Positions 20,501-29,129 of a stretch of DNA of 34,568 nt are shown piece after piece. The stretch spans positions 1 through 34,568 of the forward strand of contig BRYA01000831.1 of the NCBI GenBank assembly GCA_030267965.1. The letters are read 5' to 3'. Origin of the DNA: Triparma columacea. Taxonomy: Eukaryota > Sar > Bolidophyceae > Parmales > Triparmaceae. Position 1 is the first letter of the stretch. Each line of letters starts with the position of its first letter. The notes under the pieces were generated by a model, which saw only the letters and a program-made list of their open reading frames with translations, did not search any database and had not been told where the DNA came from. The position numbers and the translations under genes were made by a program.

Positions 20501-20706
20501 CGAATTAGCTAGAAATAAATATGAAGGTGGCTAGGAAGTAGGGCTATTTCCAATTACGGACATTTCGATGGCACTTTTCCCAAAAACGGATACCCAAAAA
20601 CGGATGAGTGATTTTCCCAAAAACGGATAGATTTTTTCCCAAAAACGGATGATTTTTGTCCCAAAAACGGATGATTTTTTCCCAAAAACAGATACACACT
20701 TTTACT
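20501..20706. promoter_or_regulatory. Divergent promoter between OPLAH and BspA-like gene
   Basis: A 206-nt spacer lies between divergent start codons. Its right half is filled by the CCCAAAAACGGAT tandem array listed separately. The left half has no recognisable element. Confidence 0.5.
20579..20693 (+). repeat. Tandem array, 6 x CCCAAAAACGGAT, ~22-bp period
   Basis: The 13-nt core CCCAAAAACGGAT starts at 20579, 20593, 20616, 20638, 20660 and 20681 (the last copy reads CAGAT). Spacings are 14, 23, 22, 22 and 21 nt. T-tracts separate the cores. The last core ends 13 nt before the ATG at 20707, so the array occupies the proximal promoter or 5' UTR. Confidence 0.9.
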
Positions 20707-22736
20707 ATGGGGCTTTGTCAGAGTAAACTAGAGTTTGATGCGCGTGATCAGGCACATCTCTCGATTACTAAACCCCCCCGGACATCTGAACAAGCGGAAG
20801 GAGATATAGGAGAGATTGTAGATCTCGAGGAGACCGAGCTCTCCGAGGCGGATTTCTCCCTCGTCGGCTTAACGGGCGGGGATAATAATCCGTCACTGCA
20901 AGACTTTGCAGACTCTTCAGGGGTTTCCTGGCTTGCATCTGCAATCGACGGGACTCAGATGAAAGTATCTCTCACTGCTCCCATCGAATTCGTGGCTCGC
21001 GTCTGGCTGAACGCCGCCGTTCATTTCACCGAGGGCACCGACGTCGGAGACATGGTTCAAAGGCTTGCCCAAGCTGATACCAAGAAGGTGAGGGAGAAAA
21101 GAAGGGTTGTTATACAACTGACTACAGCTTGTTCGTTCTAACTTGTTCCTCATTACTTTCCTCTCATCATCACAACACAGATGATTGACGGTATTACCTC
21201 TTTGCGCGACGGACCGCTCTTGGTAGCGTCAGACCAGTTGATATCTTTATTGGAACAGATTCCCATCATTCTTGAGGCGCATGACGAAAAGAGCGACGAA
21301 ATGAAAGAGCTGGTTGACGACTTCAAGGGAGACGCAAAAACGTGCGTGGATCACGCTCAAGAAGGCTTCGTGGTTGCCCCCACCATCGAAAAGCAGATCC
21401 GTTCAGTGCAGTTGTGCGTGTCGGCCTACATTGCCACGAAGTGCTGCTACGAAGGCAGGCCCAAACTTCTCCAGCAACTACGGAAGCACATCGAGTCCGA
21501 GGTATTCAAGCTCCTCAAGCTCGACCGTATCATGTCAGACGCCCGTCACCAGCTCTGCCCTATAGAAGGAGGTCGAGCGCTGGACTTCAAGAAGGCGAGG
21601 GAGAAGAGAATCCGCGCAGTCGTGATGATTGTTCTTCACGCCGAAAGCTTCTGCAGCACCAACGGACTCGACCCGATCCTCCCAAAATCTTCGGTTGTGA
21701 GGAGCAATACTGCCCTCGATGCTCATCACTATCCCGTCAAGGCCCTCCTACAGTCTGGCGTATTTGACGAAAGAACAGAGTGAGGGACCTCAAACTCTTG
21801 ATGGAGGGTGGAAATCAGAAGTTCACGGACAAGGAGCTGAGCGTCATGGCGGGCTTCCTCGGAGACAAGTTCGAGGGGCCCGCAATTGGGGAGGAGGAGA
21901 GGAAGGCAAAGGTTCAACCACCCCCTCCTCCATCCGTAAAGTCCGGAAGCGGCTTCAAGTTCACAAGCAACGACCAGCTGAAGGAGGCAGCGAAGAAGTG
22001 GGTGCAGGATAAGGACAAGGCAAAGGGGGAGTACGACAAGATTGAGGACTGGGACGTGTCTGAGGTTACGAGTTTTCATGAGCTTTTTAAGGAAGCGGAG
22101 GAATTCAATGAGGACCTGAGTCGATGGGACGTTTCGAATGTCACGAGTATGTACTGCGCGTTTGTAGAATGCTCGGCTTTCAACTCTGATCTCTCTACGT
22201 GGAACACATCGAACTGCACGAATATGGAGCGCATGTTTGAATGTTGCGAGGCTTTCAACTCTAACGTCTCTAGGTGGAACACATCGAACTGCACGTCTAT
22301 GCAGGGCATGTTTTCTGGTTGCGAGGCTTTCAACTCTGACCTCTCTGAGTGGAACACATCGAACTGCACGAATATGGAGGGCATGGTTGGTGGTTGCCCG
22401 GCTTTCAACTCTGATCTCTCTACGTGGAACACATCGAACTGCACGGGTATGGTCCACATGTTTAACGGTTGCTCGGCTTTCAACTCTGATCTCTCTTCCT
22501 GGAACACATCGAAGTGCACGACTATGGAGTGCATGTTCCAAGGTTGCTCGGCTTTCAACTCTGATCTCTCTACGTGGAACACATCAAACTGCACGGATAT
22601 GAGGGCCATGTTCGAGAATGCGACCTCTTTCGACAATGATTTGTCTCTGTGGGACATGTCAAAATGCATAAACAAAACCGACATGTTCCTCAACGCTACT
22701 GCTATGAAAGCATCCCACAAGCCCAAAGGTGTATGA
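20707..22736 (+). CDS. Myristoyl/palmitoyl-motif protein with BspA/DUF285 repeats
   Basis: The start at 20707 gives MGLCQSK, which fits myristoylation at Gly2 and palmitoylation at Cys4. Exon 1 is 20707-21087, followed by an intron at 21088-21180 (GTGAGG...CACAG). The next frame runs 21181-21783 and is helical, with no family I recognise. It then stops, while the frame coding the repeat domain is open from 21768. The two could join through a 77-nt intron 21697-21773 (donor GTT|GTGAGG, weak acceptor AAAG), giving 619 aa; or through a 1-nt indel; or they are two genes with the second starting at the ATG at 21801. The C-terminal ~230 residues are BspA-like (DUF285) leucine-rich-type repeats such as AFNSDLSTWNTSNCT..M..MF, 25 aa each. 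BspA repeats are often on surface proteins, but no signal peptide is seen here. Function is unknown. Confidence 0.6.
22176..22625 (+). repeat. 75-bp coding tandem repeats (BspA units)
   Basis: Units begin GCTTTCAACTC at 22176, 22251, 22326, 22401, 22476 and 22551, exactly 75 bp apart, and encode 25-aa BspA units. DNA identity between units is high, including silent positions, in contrast to the flanking diverged units at 22040-22175 and after 22625. This suggests recent duplication or gene conversion. Confidence 0.95.
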
Positions 22737-23369
22737 TTAATACCAAGTAGAGGAGGTGCAAGACGAAGTAAAAAGCCCTAAAATCACACATCATTCAAAC
22801 ATGAAATCGCAACACGAAGTCAACTCCTTTCCCAAAAACATCTTACGACAAATTGCTGCATTTGTCATCAAATAATACATTCACTTTCATTATTTTCATT
22901 TTTTTCACTGTTCAAAATGGCTTCCACTTTCCACCAAATCGCGCATTAATCAATGAGCTCGTCGATTTTAATTCTCCCACTCCTCGTTTACCTCCCCATG
23001 CGCATAATCTCATGCACCTTTGGTTAGTAAAAAAAGTTGTATTCCGTGGAGGGCCTGGCCAAGACCAAAAAATTCGAGGTATTTAGCAACCTCCTCTTTC
23101 TACGTATGTTTGGTCTAATATGAATGGTGTGCATATATTCTCATCGTGTGTATATAACTAAGATTGAATTTTGATGTATTTTTATCATTCTAAGTTGTTT
23201 TAAACAGCAATAAAACACCACCAACATTCGCCTCGTCACCGTGTTCAAGTCCTTTTTAACTCTTATTATCTCTTATTTATTCCCAATTCATCTCTAACAC
23301 CCCACCACCTTAACGTCACGAGCAGTAAGGCCGTAATACGCCGTAACACACCCTACAACACACCACACA
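22737..23369. other. Intergenic region upstream of FPP synthase
   Basis: A 633-nt spacer lies between two plus-strand genes. It is more AT-rich than the coding flanks and has pyrimidine tracts, with C/A-rich sequence just before the FPPS start (23290-23369). I see no RNA gene, clear repeat or credible ORF. Confidence 0.5.
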
Positions 23370-24725
23370 ATGATGATCCTGTACATATTAACATCGCTTC
23401 TTATCCCCATTTCACTCTACTCTCTCTCCCTCCATGCTCCTGCCGTCTTCAAGCTCCTCACTTCCAATCCTAATGCCTTAATAGACGATCTGAGTCTCCT
23501 CTCTGTCCTAGCCGTGGGCCTTGCCAGTGGCTTCACTGCTGCCACTATAATGCTCGGCCTTACAAACGCCAACTCTTCCAAAAAGTCAAGCAAAAAGACC
23601 AAAACATTCAACTCGACTGCCACCTACCCCTCTCTCAACTACCCCCTCTCTGAGATCGCCGCCGCCGCCACGGAGAAGGACAAGTTCCTTGCCTCCTTCC
23701 CCTACCTAAAGTCCCAGCTGCTGGACTTGATGTCCTCCGAGGGCATGCCCTCAGACGCCGTCGATTGGGTGTCAAATATGATCCAGCGCAACGTCCTCGG
23801 CGGCAAGCTCCAGCGCGGCACCGCCGTCCTCTCCGTCCAGCGCACCCTCAAGGCCCGAGAGCTCGGCCGCCCCATGAAGGAGGTCAAGCTCACCCCCCTG
23901 GAGACCGCCAGGGCCAGCGTGCTGGGCTGGGCCATCGAGTGGCTGCAGGCCTTCTTCCTGGTGGCTGACGACGTTATGGACGACTCTGAAACCCGTCGCG
24001 GTGAGGTCTGCTGGTACAAGCGCAAGGAGGTCGGGATGATTGCCATCAACGACTCCTTCCTCCTGGAGAGCTTCATCTACAGCCTCCTGGACATCCACTA
24101 CGGGGACGACGAGGAGATGCACGGGAGGCTCCGGGACCTCTTCCTCGACGTCACCCAGAAGACGGAGTTCGGGCAGCTGCTGGACCTGACGAGCCAGCCC
24201 CAGGGGGGACCCATCGACCTCAAGAGGTTCACGGAGGACAGGTACAAGCAGATCGTCAAGTACAAGACGGCGTTCTACACGTTCTACCTCCCGGTCGCGA
24301 TCGGAATGATCACGGGGGGGGTAAGGAGCTCTCGGGCGTACCAGCAGGCGAAGAAGGTCTGCTGCATCATGGGGGAGTACTTCCAGATCCAGGACGACTA
24401 CCTCGACTGCTACGGGAAGCCTGAGGACATCGGGAAGGTCGGGACTGACATCCAGGACAACAAGTGCTCGTGGCTCGTCGTCCAGGCCCTCAAGGACGCG
24501 GGGGAGAAGGAGAGGAAAGTCCTGGAGAAGAACTACGGGAGCTGGGACGAGTCCAAGGTCAAGAAGGTGAAGGAGCTGTACACGAAGATGGGACTTACGG
24601 ATAAGTTCAAGAGGTACGAGGAGGAGAGCTACGAGCAGATACAGAGGGAGCTGGACGAGGTCAAGGAACTACCGAGGGAGGTCTTTGAACTGCTGCTGAA
24701 GAAGATTTACAAGAGGAGCAAGTAA
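23370..24725 (+). CDS. FPPS: Farnesyl diphosphate synthase, N-terminally extended
   Basis: This enzyme condenses IPP with DMAPP and then GPP to give farnesyl diphosphate, the precursor of sterols and prenyl groups. The frame is intronless, 451 aa. Residues 144-150 (GGKLQRG) bind IPP, the first Asp-rich motif is DDVMD at 200-204, and the second is DDYLD at 342-346. The two Phe residues at -5 and -4 before the first motif fit C15 chain-length control. The C-terminus KIYKRSK is typical of eukaryotic FPPS. The usual length is about 350 aa. Here the first ~105 residues are extra and include two hydrophobic segments, about 3-22 and 41-64, followed by a Ser/Lys-rich linker. A membrane anchor or organelle signal is inferred. 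The sequence is GC-rich with C/G-ending codons, suggesting high expression. The start ATG at 23370 is the first in frame; the next codon is also ATG. Confidence 0.95.
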   Translation: MMILYILTSLLIPISLYSLSLHAPAVFKLLTSNPNALIDDLSLLSVLAVGLASGFTAATIMLGLTNANSSKKSSKKTKTFNSTATYPSLNYPLSEIAAAATEKDKFLASFPYLKSQLLDLMSSEGMPSDAVDWVSNMIQRNVLGGKLQRGTAVLSVQRTLKARELGRPMKEVKLTPLETARASVLGWAIEWLQAFFLVADDVMDDSETRRGEVCWYKRKEVGMIAINDSFLLESFIYSLLDIHYGDDEEMHGRLRDLFLDVTQKTEFGQLLDLTSQPQGGPIDLKRFTEDRYKQIVKYKTAFYTFYLPVAIGMITGGVRSSRAYQQAKKVCCIMGEYFQIQDDYLDCYGKPEDIGKVGTDIQDNKCSWLVVQALKDAGEKERKVLEKNYGSWDESKVKKVKELYTKMGLTDKFKRYEEESYEQIQRELDEVKELPREVFELLLKKIYKRSK

Positions 24726-24933
24726 GGGACGCAAGGTTGGGGAGAGAAGAAAGAAAAAAAGAAAAAGTAAGACGGGGATTCGGCTTCAAAAGAGTAAAAA
24801 CAAGGTGAATGATTTGAAAGACAAAACAGAGTGTTGTGTGTTGTTTTATCTCATGTTTCTTCCGGCCCGGCCGCCGTGGCACATTTGGAAGGTCAAAGGA
24901 AATCAAAAATACAAGAAGGAGCAGGGTTTGACA

Positions 24934-25992
24934 TCATACACGCTTCCCTACTATATTATGCGAATAGACGATAACCGGTCTATTCACGTCTGTGAATAGA
25001 TCAGAATCCTGCTGAGTGTCAACATAAACTGCCGTCAAAACGTTCGCCCTAAAGTAGTTCCCTTCATCGTCTCCCCCGCCCTCCCCCCCCAGCCCCCTGC
25101 GATAAGTGAAGAAATGCTGGTACTCCCCCACGACCATCCTCGCGACGCCGGGCTCCTGCAGAGTGGGGCCCCCGAGGGTCACCTGCCGGACCTGCTCGCT
25201 GCACAGGAATACGTCCCCTCCACTTAGCGACTCCGATCGTCTCTTGTTCACGAACATCTCAATCCTCTCACCGTTCCGACCCCCCGCCCTCATCCTTATA
25301 GTCATCCTGTTTGGGTTTCCCGCACTTGTATCGGGTGGGAAGTGCGGTAGTTGGGTAAGGGATTGTTAGCCTCGCCCACATCGATCCCCACATATATCCA
25401 AATTCCAACCCAAACCTCACCTCGCATCCACACCATCAACGACCTCCCTCCTGTCGGTGTGCGCCTCGATCGAAGCCTTAATGTTGTCCGCGTAACTTTC
25501 CCTAACTACCCCGCTATCGTCGAGAGAAAAAGTCAGGCTGTAACGGGTTGATTGACGACCAATATCGGCAAAACGTGAGATAGACAGCTTGGTGAAACCG
25601 GGGAGGGAAGTACGAGAGACTATCTTCTCCTTGGGTACTTTCGAAGGGAATTCGTAGCCTCTGAAGGTCTCGGTGCAGTCCCATGTCCCTTCCAACCATG
25701 CTGGGTACATTTGACGAGTTGGTGGGATATTGAGGAATGACTTGGTCAACAGTGTGGCGTCGCGAGCCGCAAGTATATCGCGTAAGGTGGTGGGTGATGT
25801 TGATTGTGTTGTTTCTGCACCGACGAGGTCTGCTGGTATGACTGTAGATGCCGAAACAGCGACAGGAACAGCAATATGGAGGCAAGATCGTCGACAAATT
25901 GGTTGATTTTTCTGAAATTTCGTCCATTCCAATTTAATAGAACTCGCAGCTCCGAGGAGGGCGAGTAAGAATATCAGTGTACACGCTGTCAT
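24934..25992 (-). CDS. DUF6816-like protein, probably thylakoid lumen
   Basis: Two exons, 25421-25992 and 24934-25306, give 314 aa. The intron is 25307-25420 (GTGAGG...CAAACAG). I start at the ATG at 25992 because it opens a clear signal peptide (MTACTLIFLLALLGAASS); an upstream in-frame extension lacks this. A second targeting segment follows: RR at 34-35, a hydrophobic stretch to about 52, then a small-residue cleavage region. Together these look like the signal, transit and twin-arginine thylakoid parts of a complex-plastid lumen protein. The mature part has PAWLEGTWD at 97-105, then a region ending in GFTKLSISRFADIG, which resembles the DUF6816 family of cyanobacteria and plastids. Its biochemical role is unknown. 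Family call is from memory of the pattern. Confidence 0.65.
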
Positions 25993-26100
25993 GCGATTTG
26001 GGCGAATATATTCACGTTTAGAATGAAAGAAGCCTTCTTTCACTTTGACCAATCTCCAATCTCCGAACAATCTCCTTTTGGACTGTTGCCAAATCCGACA
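25993..26100. promoter_or_regulatory. Compact divergent promoter
   Basis: Only 108 nt separate the start codons of the DUF6816-like gene (minus) and the BLUF-like gene (plus), so the two must share a bidirectional promoter or overlap in their leaders. An AATATATTC stretch lies near 26005-26013. An in-frame ATG at 26023 could extend the plus gene and shrink this space further. Confidence 0.45.
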
Positions 26101-27056
26101 ATGGCCTCCGTCTCAAGCGCCCAGCTAAGCGGGAAATCACTCCTCTCCGTTCTCGAGACGAGGTTTGAAGCGGGCAAGAGGACGCAATCGTTGACTCGTT
26201 TGATGTTCTGTGCTGGTTTTGGAGAAGGGGTAAGTCAAAGCCTCGTGCAGTTGGGAGTTTGGGATGAGGTTATTTTTGGAATGCACATTGCATATCCATG
26301 TGGTTTGCTCCGTGCGTCCCACTAATTCCCCGGGTTTACAACCCCCACTGACGACCAGCGGTGATTTCCACGTTTCTTCCCTTTGTTTTGCTTCTGCTTG
26401 TCCGACCCCCTCCCCCTCCTCTTCCCAATCTCATCCCTGCTAACCCCAAACCGCCTCTGTTAACCCAAAAATCCCTGTGTGTACCCCAGACAAACGCTGA
26501 GAAGATCGCATCGGCCGTCCTTAAGGCTGTGGAGGATGCAGAGGCCTCTGAAACTGCTTCCGAGACAAACATCAAAGGGGGGGTGGCTGTGGTTTCAAAC
26601 TCGGCCCTCCTCGGCTTCTTGGAGGGGTCCCCAAGGAAGTTATATTCACTCTTAAACATTCTCTCCTCATCGCCGGAGGTCGGCCAGATAAGAGTCGTTT
26701 CCAACTTTGAGGATTGCCCCAAGAATGAATTCCAGTACTTTGGCATCTACAGCGCGAACCCCTCCGCAGAGGCAGACGTCGACGTGAGCAGCGAGGGCGC
26801 CATAAACGTCGCTGTGAGCCTCGCCAAAAACGTCTCGTCCTCCTCCTCCAGCTTCATCGAGCCCACCGGGGCCAACATTGTAAACCTCAAGAACACCAAC
26901 ATCCCAAGCGCGGGGAGGATCATTGCGTGTAGCCAGAGTTCCCTATTTCCGACGGTGACGGAGTACCTAGAGCTCTTCTCAAGTGCCATACAGGTAGAGG
27001 TGGAGAGTGAAAAGTTGTGGCCCTTGCAGAATGTCGTCTATGGAGGCGGACTTTAG
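26101..27056 (+). CDS. BLUF/TEX47-like domain protein
   Basis: Two exons, 26101-26229 and 26490-27056, give 231 aa. The 260-nt intron (GTAAGT...CCCCAG) joins GFGEG to TNAEK in phase 0. The order LTRLMFCAGF (about 31-40), a helix, GVAVVSNSALLGFLEGSPRKLYSLLNIL (about 75-100) and IRVVSNFEDCP resembles the beta-alpha-beta layout of BLUF-type domains, in which 'FLEG' precedes a helix. I do not see the N-terminal Tyr and the Asn/Gln pattern needed to bind flavin, so a TEX47-like, flavin-free version seems likelier than a photoreceptor. An in-frame upstream ATG at 26023 would add 26 residues; 26101 is preferred because of the very close divergent neighbour. Confidence 0.5.
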
Positions 27057-27981
27057 GTGTGGAGGAGAGAAGGGGGGGTCGGCTGGTGAAGAAAAGAAGG
27101 GGAAGTTTTGTCGTAATTTTGTAGTCTAGTGAACCTGTATTCTGTTGAAGTGAAGTTTGTATTTTTATTCTTGAAATCCAGAATCGCTCTTATCTACTCA
27201 TCCCTCTATGCGATCGAGCCTTGACTTTTTTCTCGCGCGAAACCTTTGACATCGTTGTAGTAGGCGTAGCATTGCAGGCTATTAGCGGAGAAGGAGTCGA
27301 GGGAGTGTTTGGTGCAGCAACTGATCCTTTGTGGAAAAAATATAGCGTAGGATAAAGATGGACGGACGAGAGGGAATTTTACCGCACTGCTACCAAAGAA
27401 GGGGCCATCGCACAGCGAAGTAACGTACATACATTCGATTTTACACAGATTTTCAGTTTGAACCTTTTAAAGATCTCAATTTGAATGGTATGATTGAGAT
27501 CAATTTTGATCACTTTTCTTGTTATATATTTAGTGAAGAATAAAATTAAAATTGGAGAAATTGCATTTTTGGAATTGCTTCATTTACTAGATTAGGTAAT
27601 TTAATTTGTGACATATTGATACAATTATATATTATAGAGATCTTAAGCGATTATGACTTTTTTTTGCTTTGCAATATTTTAGTATATGTGTTAAACCTGT
27701 TTTTAAAATCTTACATATCAATATGTAAATATTGGATCACTAATCGAGATTAATTTGATTTTATAATAAATCTAAACTCATTTCAAATCACAAAATTTTA
27801 AACAAAATTTTGTCCTCCAATATCTCCTGTCCTTCCCAGTCGTTATGGATCTAATCGGTGAATTTAGGCATGCATGCGAGGTAAATTTCACGAGAGTTGA
27901 GATTTTGTTGTGTTCTTGGCTCCGAAACCATAATATGAATCGTTGACTCAGTCGGTATCTAGTTCTTTTTTGTATTCACTC
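27057..27981. other. Intergenic, AT-rich block with inverted repeats
   Basis: A 925-nt spacer precedes the DNA glycosylase. From about 27440 to 27830 it is visibly AT-rich compared with the rest of the window. It holds perfect short inverted repeats: GATCTCAAT (27472-27480) with ATTGAGATC (27493-27501), and TTACATAT (27711-27718) with ATATGTAA (27721-27728). A repeated CAAAATTTT lies near 27790-27812. A 74-codon minus-strand ORF at 27206-27430 has no supporting feature. No RNA gene recognised. Confidence 0.6.
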
Positions 27982-29006
27982 ATGAACGCCCCCCCCCGCG
28001 CCTCTCAGGGCCTCTCTGTGCTTCATCCAGAGGTGACAAGTCGCAATGTTGAGCTGAGAAACGAACTTTTAAGCAATTGCGGTGCAGGGGTGAGCAACAT
28101 CCTCGACTCTGTTTTCAGTACAATGATGAGCCAAAACACGACTGATAAGAATGCGCACGCAGCCTTCGCGAATTTGAAAGCTGCTCACCCTACTTGGGGT
28201 ACTGTGATGACCGCCCCCCCTTCCGATATCGCGGGGCTGATCAAGTGTGCTGGGCTGTCTGATATTAGGACAGAGAGGATGCAGATGATTTTGGCCACTC
28301 TTTCGTCGGAGCAGGGTGACACAGACGAGCCCAGTATGGAGTACCTTCGAGAAATGGACAACGATGCCGTGAAGAAGGTGAGAATGGACGAGAACAACGG
28401 AAATAACATTGTGAAGATAATTATCCGCCGTACGTAAACCATGAACACAAACCTAAACACGACTCGCTTCGCTCGTCGCAGGAGCTTTCTCGGTTCAAAG
28501 GCATCGGCCCGAAGACGATATCATGCGTGCTACTGTTTTCGATGGGTCGTGGTGAGTTTCCTGTGGACACGCACGTTCTCCGAATTGCCAAGAGCTGCGG
28601 TTGGGTGACCTCTTCTGCCACCCGCGAGTCTGCCTACACCGTCCTGAACGGTTTGGTCCCTGACGAGATAAAGATGGACCTGCACTGCCTGCTGGTGAGG
28701 CATGGGAAGGTCTGCCATAAGTGCGCTGCGAATAACAAGCCACAGTTCCCCCCAGAAGACGGTCCTCTTGTTTGTCCGTTGAGGAGGTGCAAGTCTGTGG
28801 TTTCGGTGAAGAGGGAAAACGAGGCAACTAAGACTACAACGAAGATGACGACAACAAAGAAGCAGAAGAAGGCGAAGAATGTCAGTCAGAAGGTCAAGGT
28901 CAAGGCCGAGGTGAAGGTGAAGGCCGAGGAGAAGGTGAAGGTCGAGGCGATCAGAGCTGCCAAGGCCGCAGGAGCTGTCGTGAAAGAGGAACCTGACCTC
29001 CCCTGA
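27982..29006 (+). CDS. HhH-GPD DNA glycosylase (endonuclease III-like)
   Basis: This base-excision-repair enzyme has two exons, 27982-28377 and 28482-29006, giving 306 aa. The first in-frame ATG is 27982. The 104-nt intron falls directly before the helix-hairpin-helix. The HhH is FKGIGPKT (137-144), with K143 at the position of the catalytic Lys of bifunctional glycosylases. The GPD loop is FPVDTH, with catalytic D161. After this comes a Cys cluster C210-x2-C213-x16-C230-x4-C235, which differs from the C-x6-C-x2-C-x5-C iron-sulfur loop of EndoIII. The C-terminus is Lys-rich with KVKAE repeats, perhaps a nuclear or DNA-binding tail. Substrate cannot be told from the sequence. It ends 123 nt before the convergent TOM40 stop. 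Confidence 0.85.
28378..28481 (+). other. Glycosylase intron with shared ends
   Basis: The donor GTGAGAATGGACGAG resembles the donor of the intron at 32363 (GTGAGAATGGACAAG), and the acceptor ACTCGCTTCGCTCGTCGCAG resembles the acceptor of the Sfi1-like intron 1 (ACTCGCTTTGCTCGTTGCAG) with two differences in 20 nt. Confidence 0.9.
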
Positions 29007-29129
29007 GTCCTTTTCTGTCGTCCCTCCACTAATTCCCACCAAGAAGGACAATTTTTTTCGCCAAGAACCTTTGAGTTCTATTTTTACATAACACCTGCTC
29101 CTGCTCCCTCGCTCTTTTATTGGTTCGGG

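Noticed and set aside
21753..21778. 26-nt intron that would join the helical and BspA frames with a CAG acceptor
   Set aside because: Far shorter than any other intron here (72-261 nt) and with a poor donor GTCTGG.
21729..22726. Long ORFs on the minus strand and in other frames across the BspA repeats (up to 270 codons)
   Set aside because: The 75-bp unit is a multiple of three, so any frame open in one unit stays open in all. The translations are simply repeated and no family is recognised, while the plus frame is a clear DUF285 domain.
27206..27430. Minus-strand 74-codon ORF in the spacer before the glycosylase
   Set aside because: It has an ATG but no recognisable domain, no neighbouring exon and no codon pattern that sets it apart from chance.
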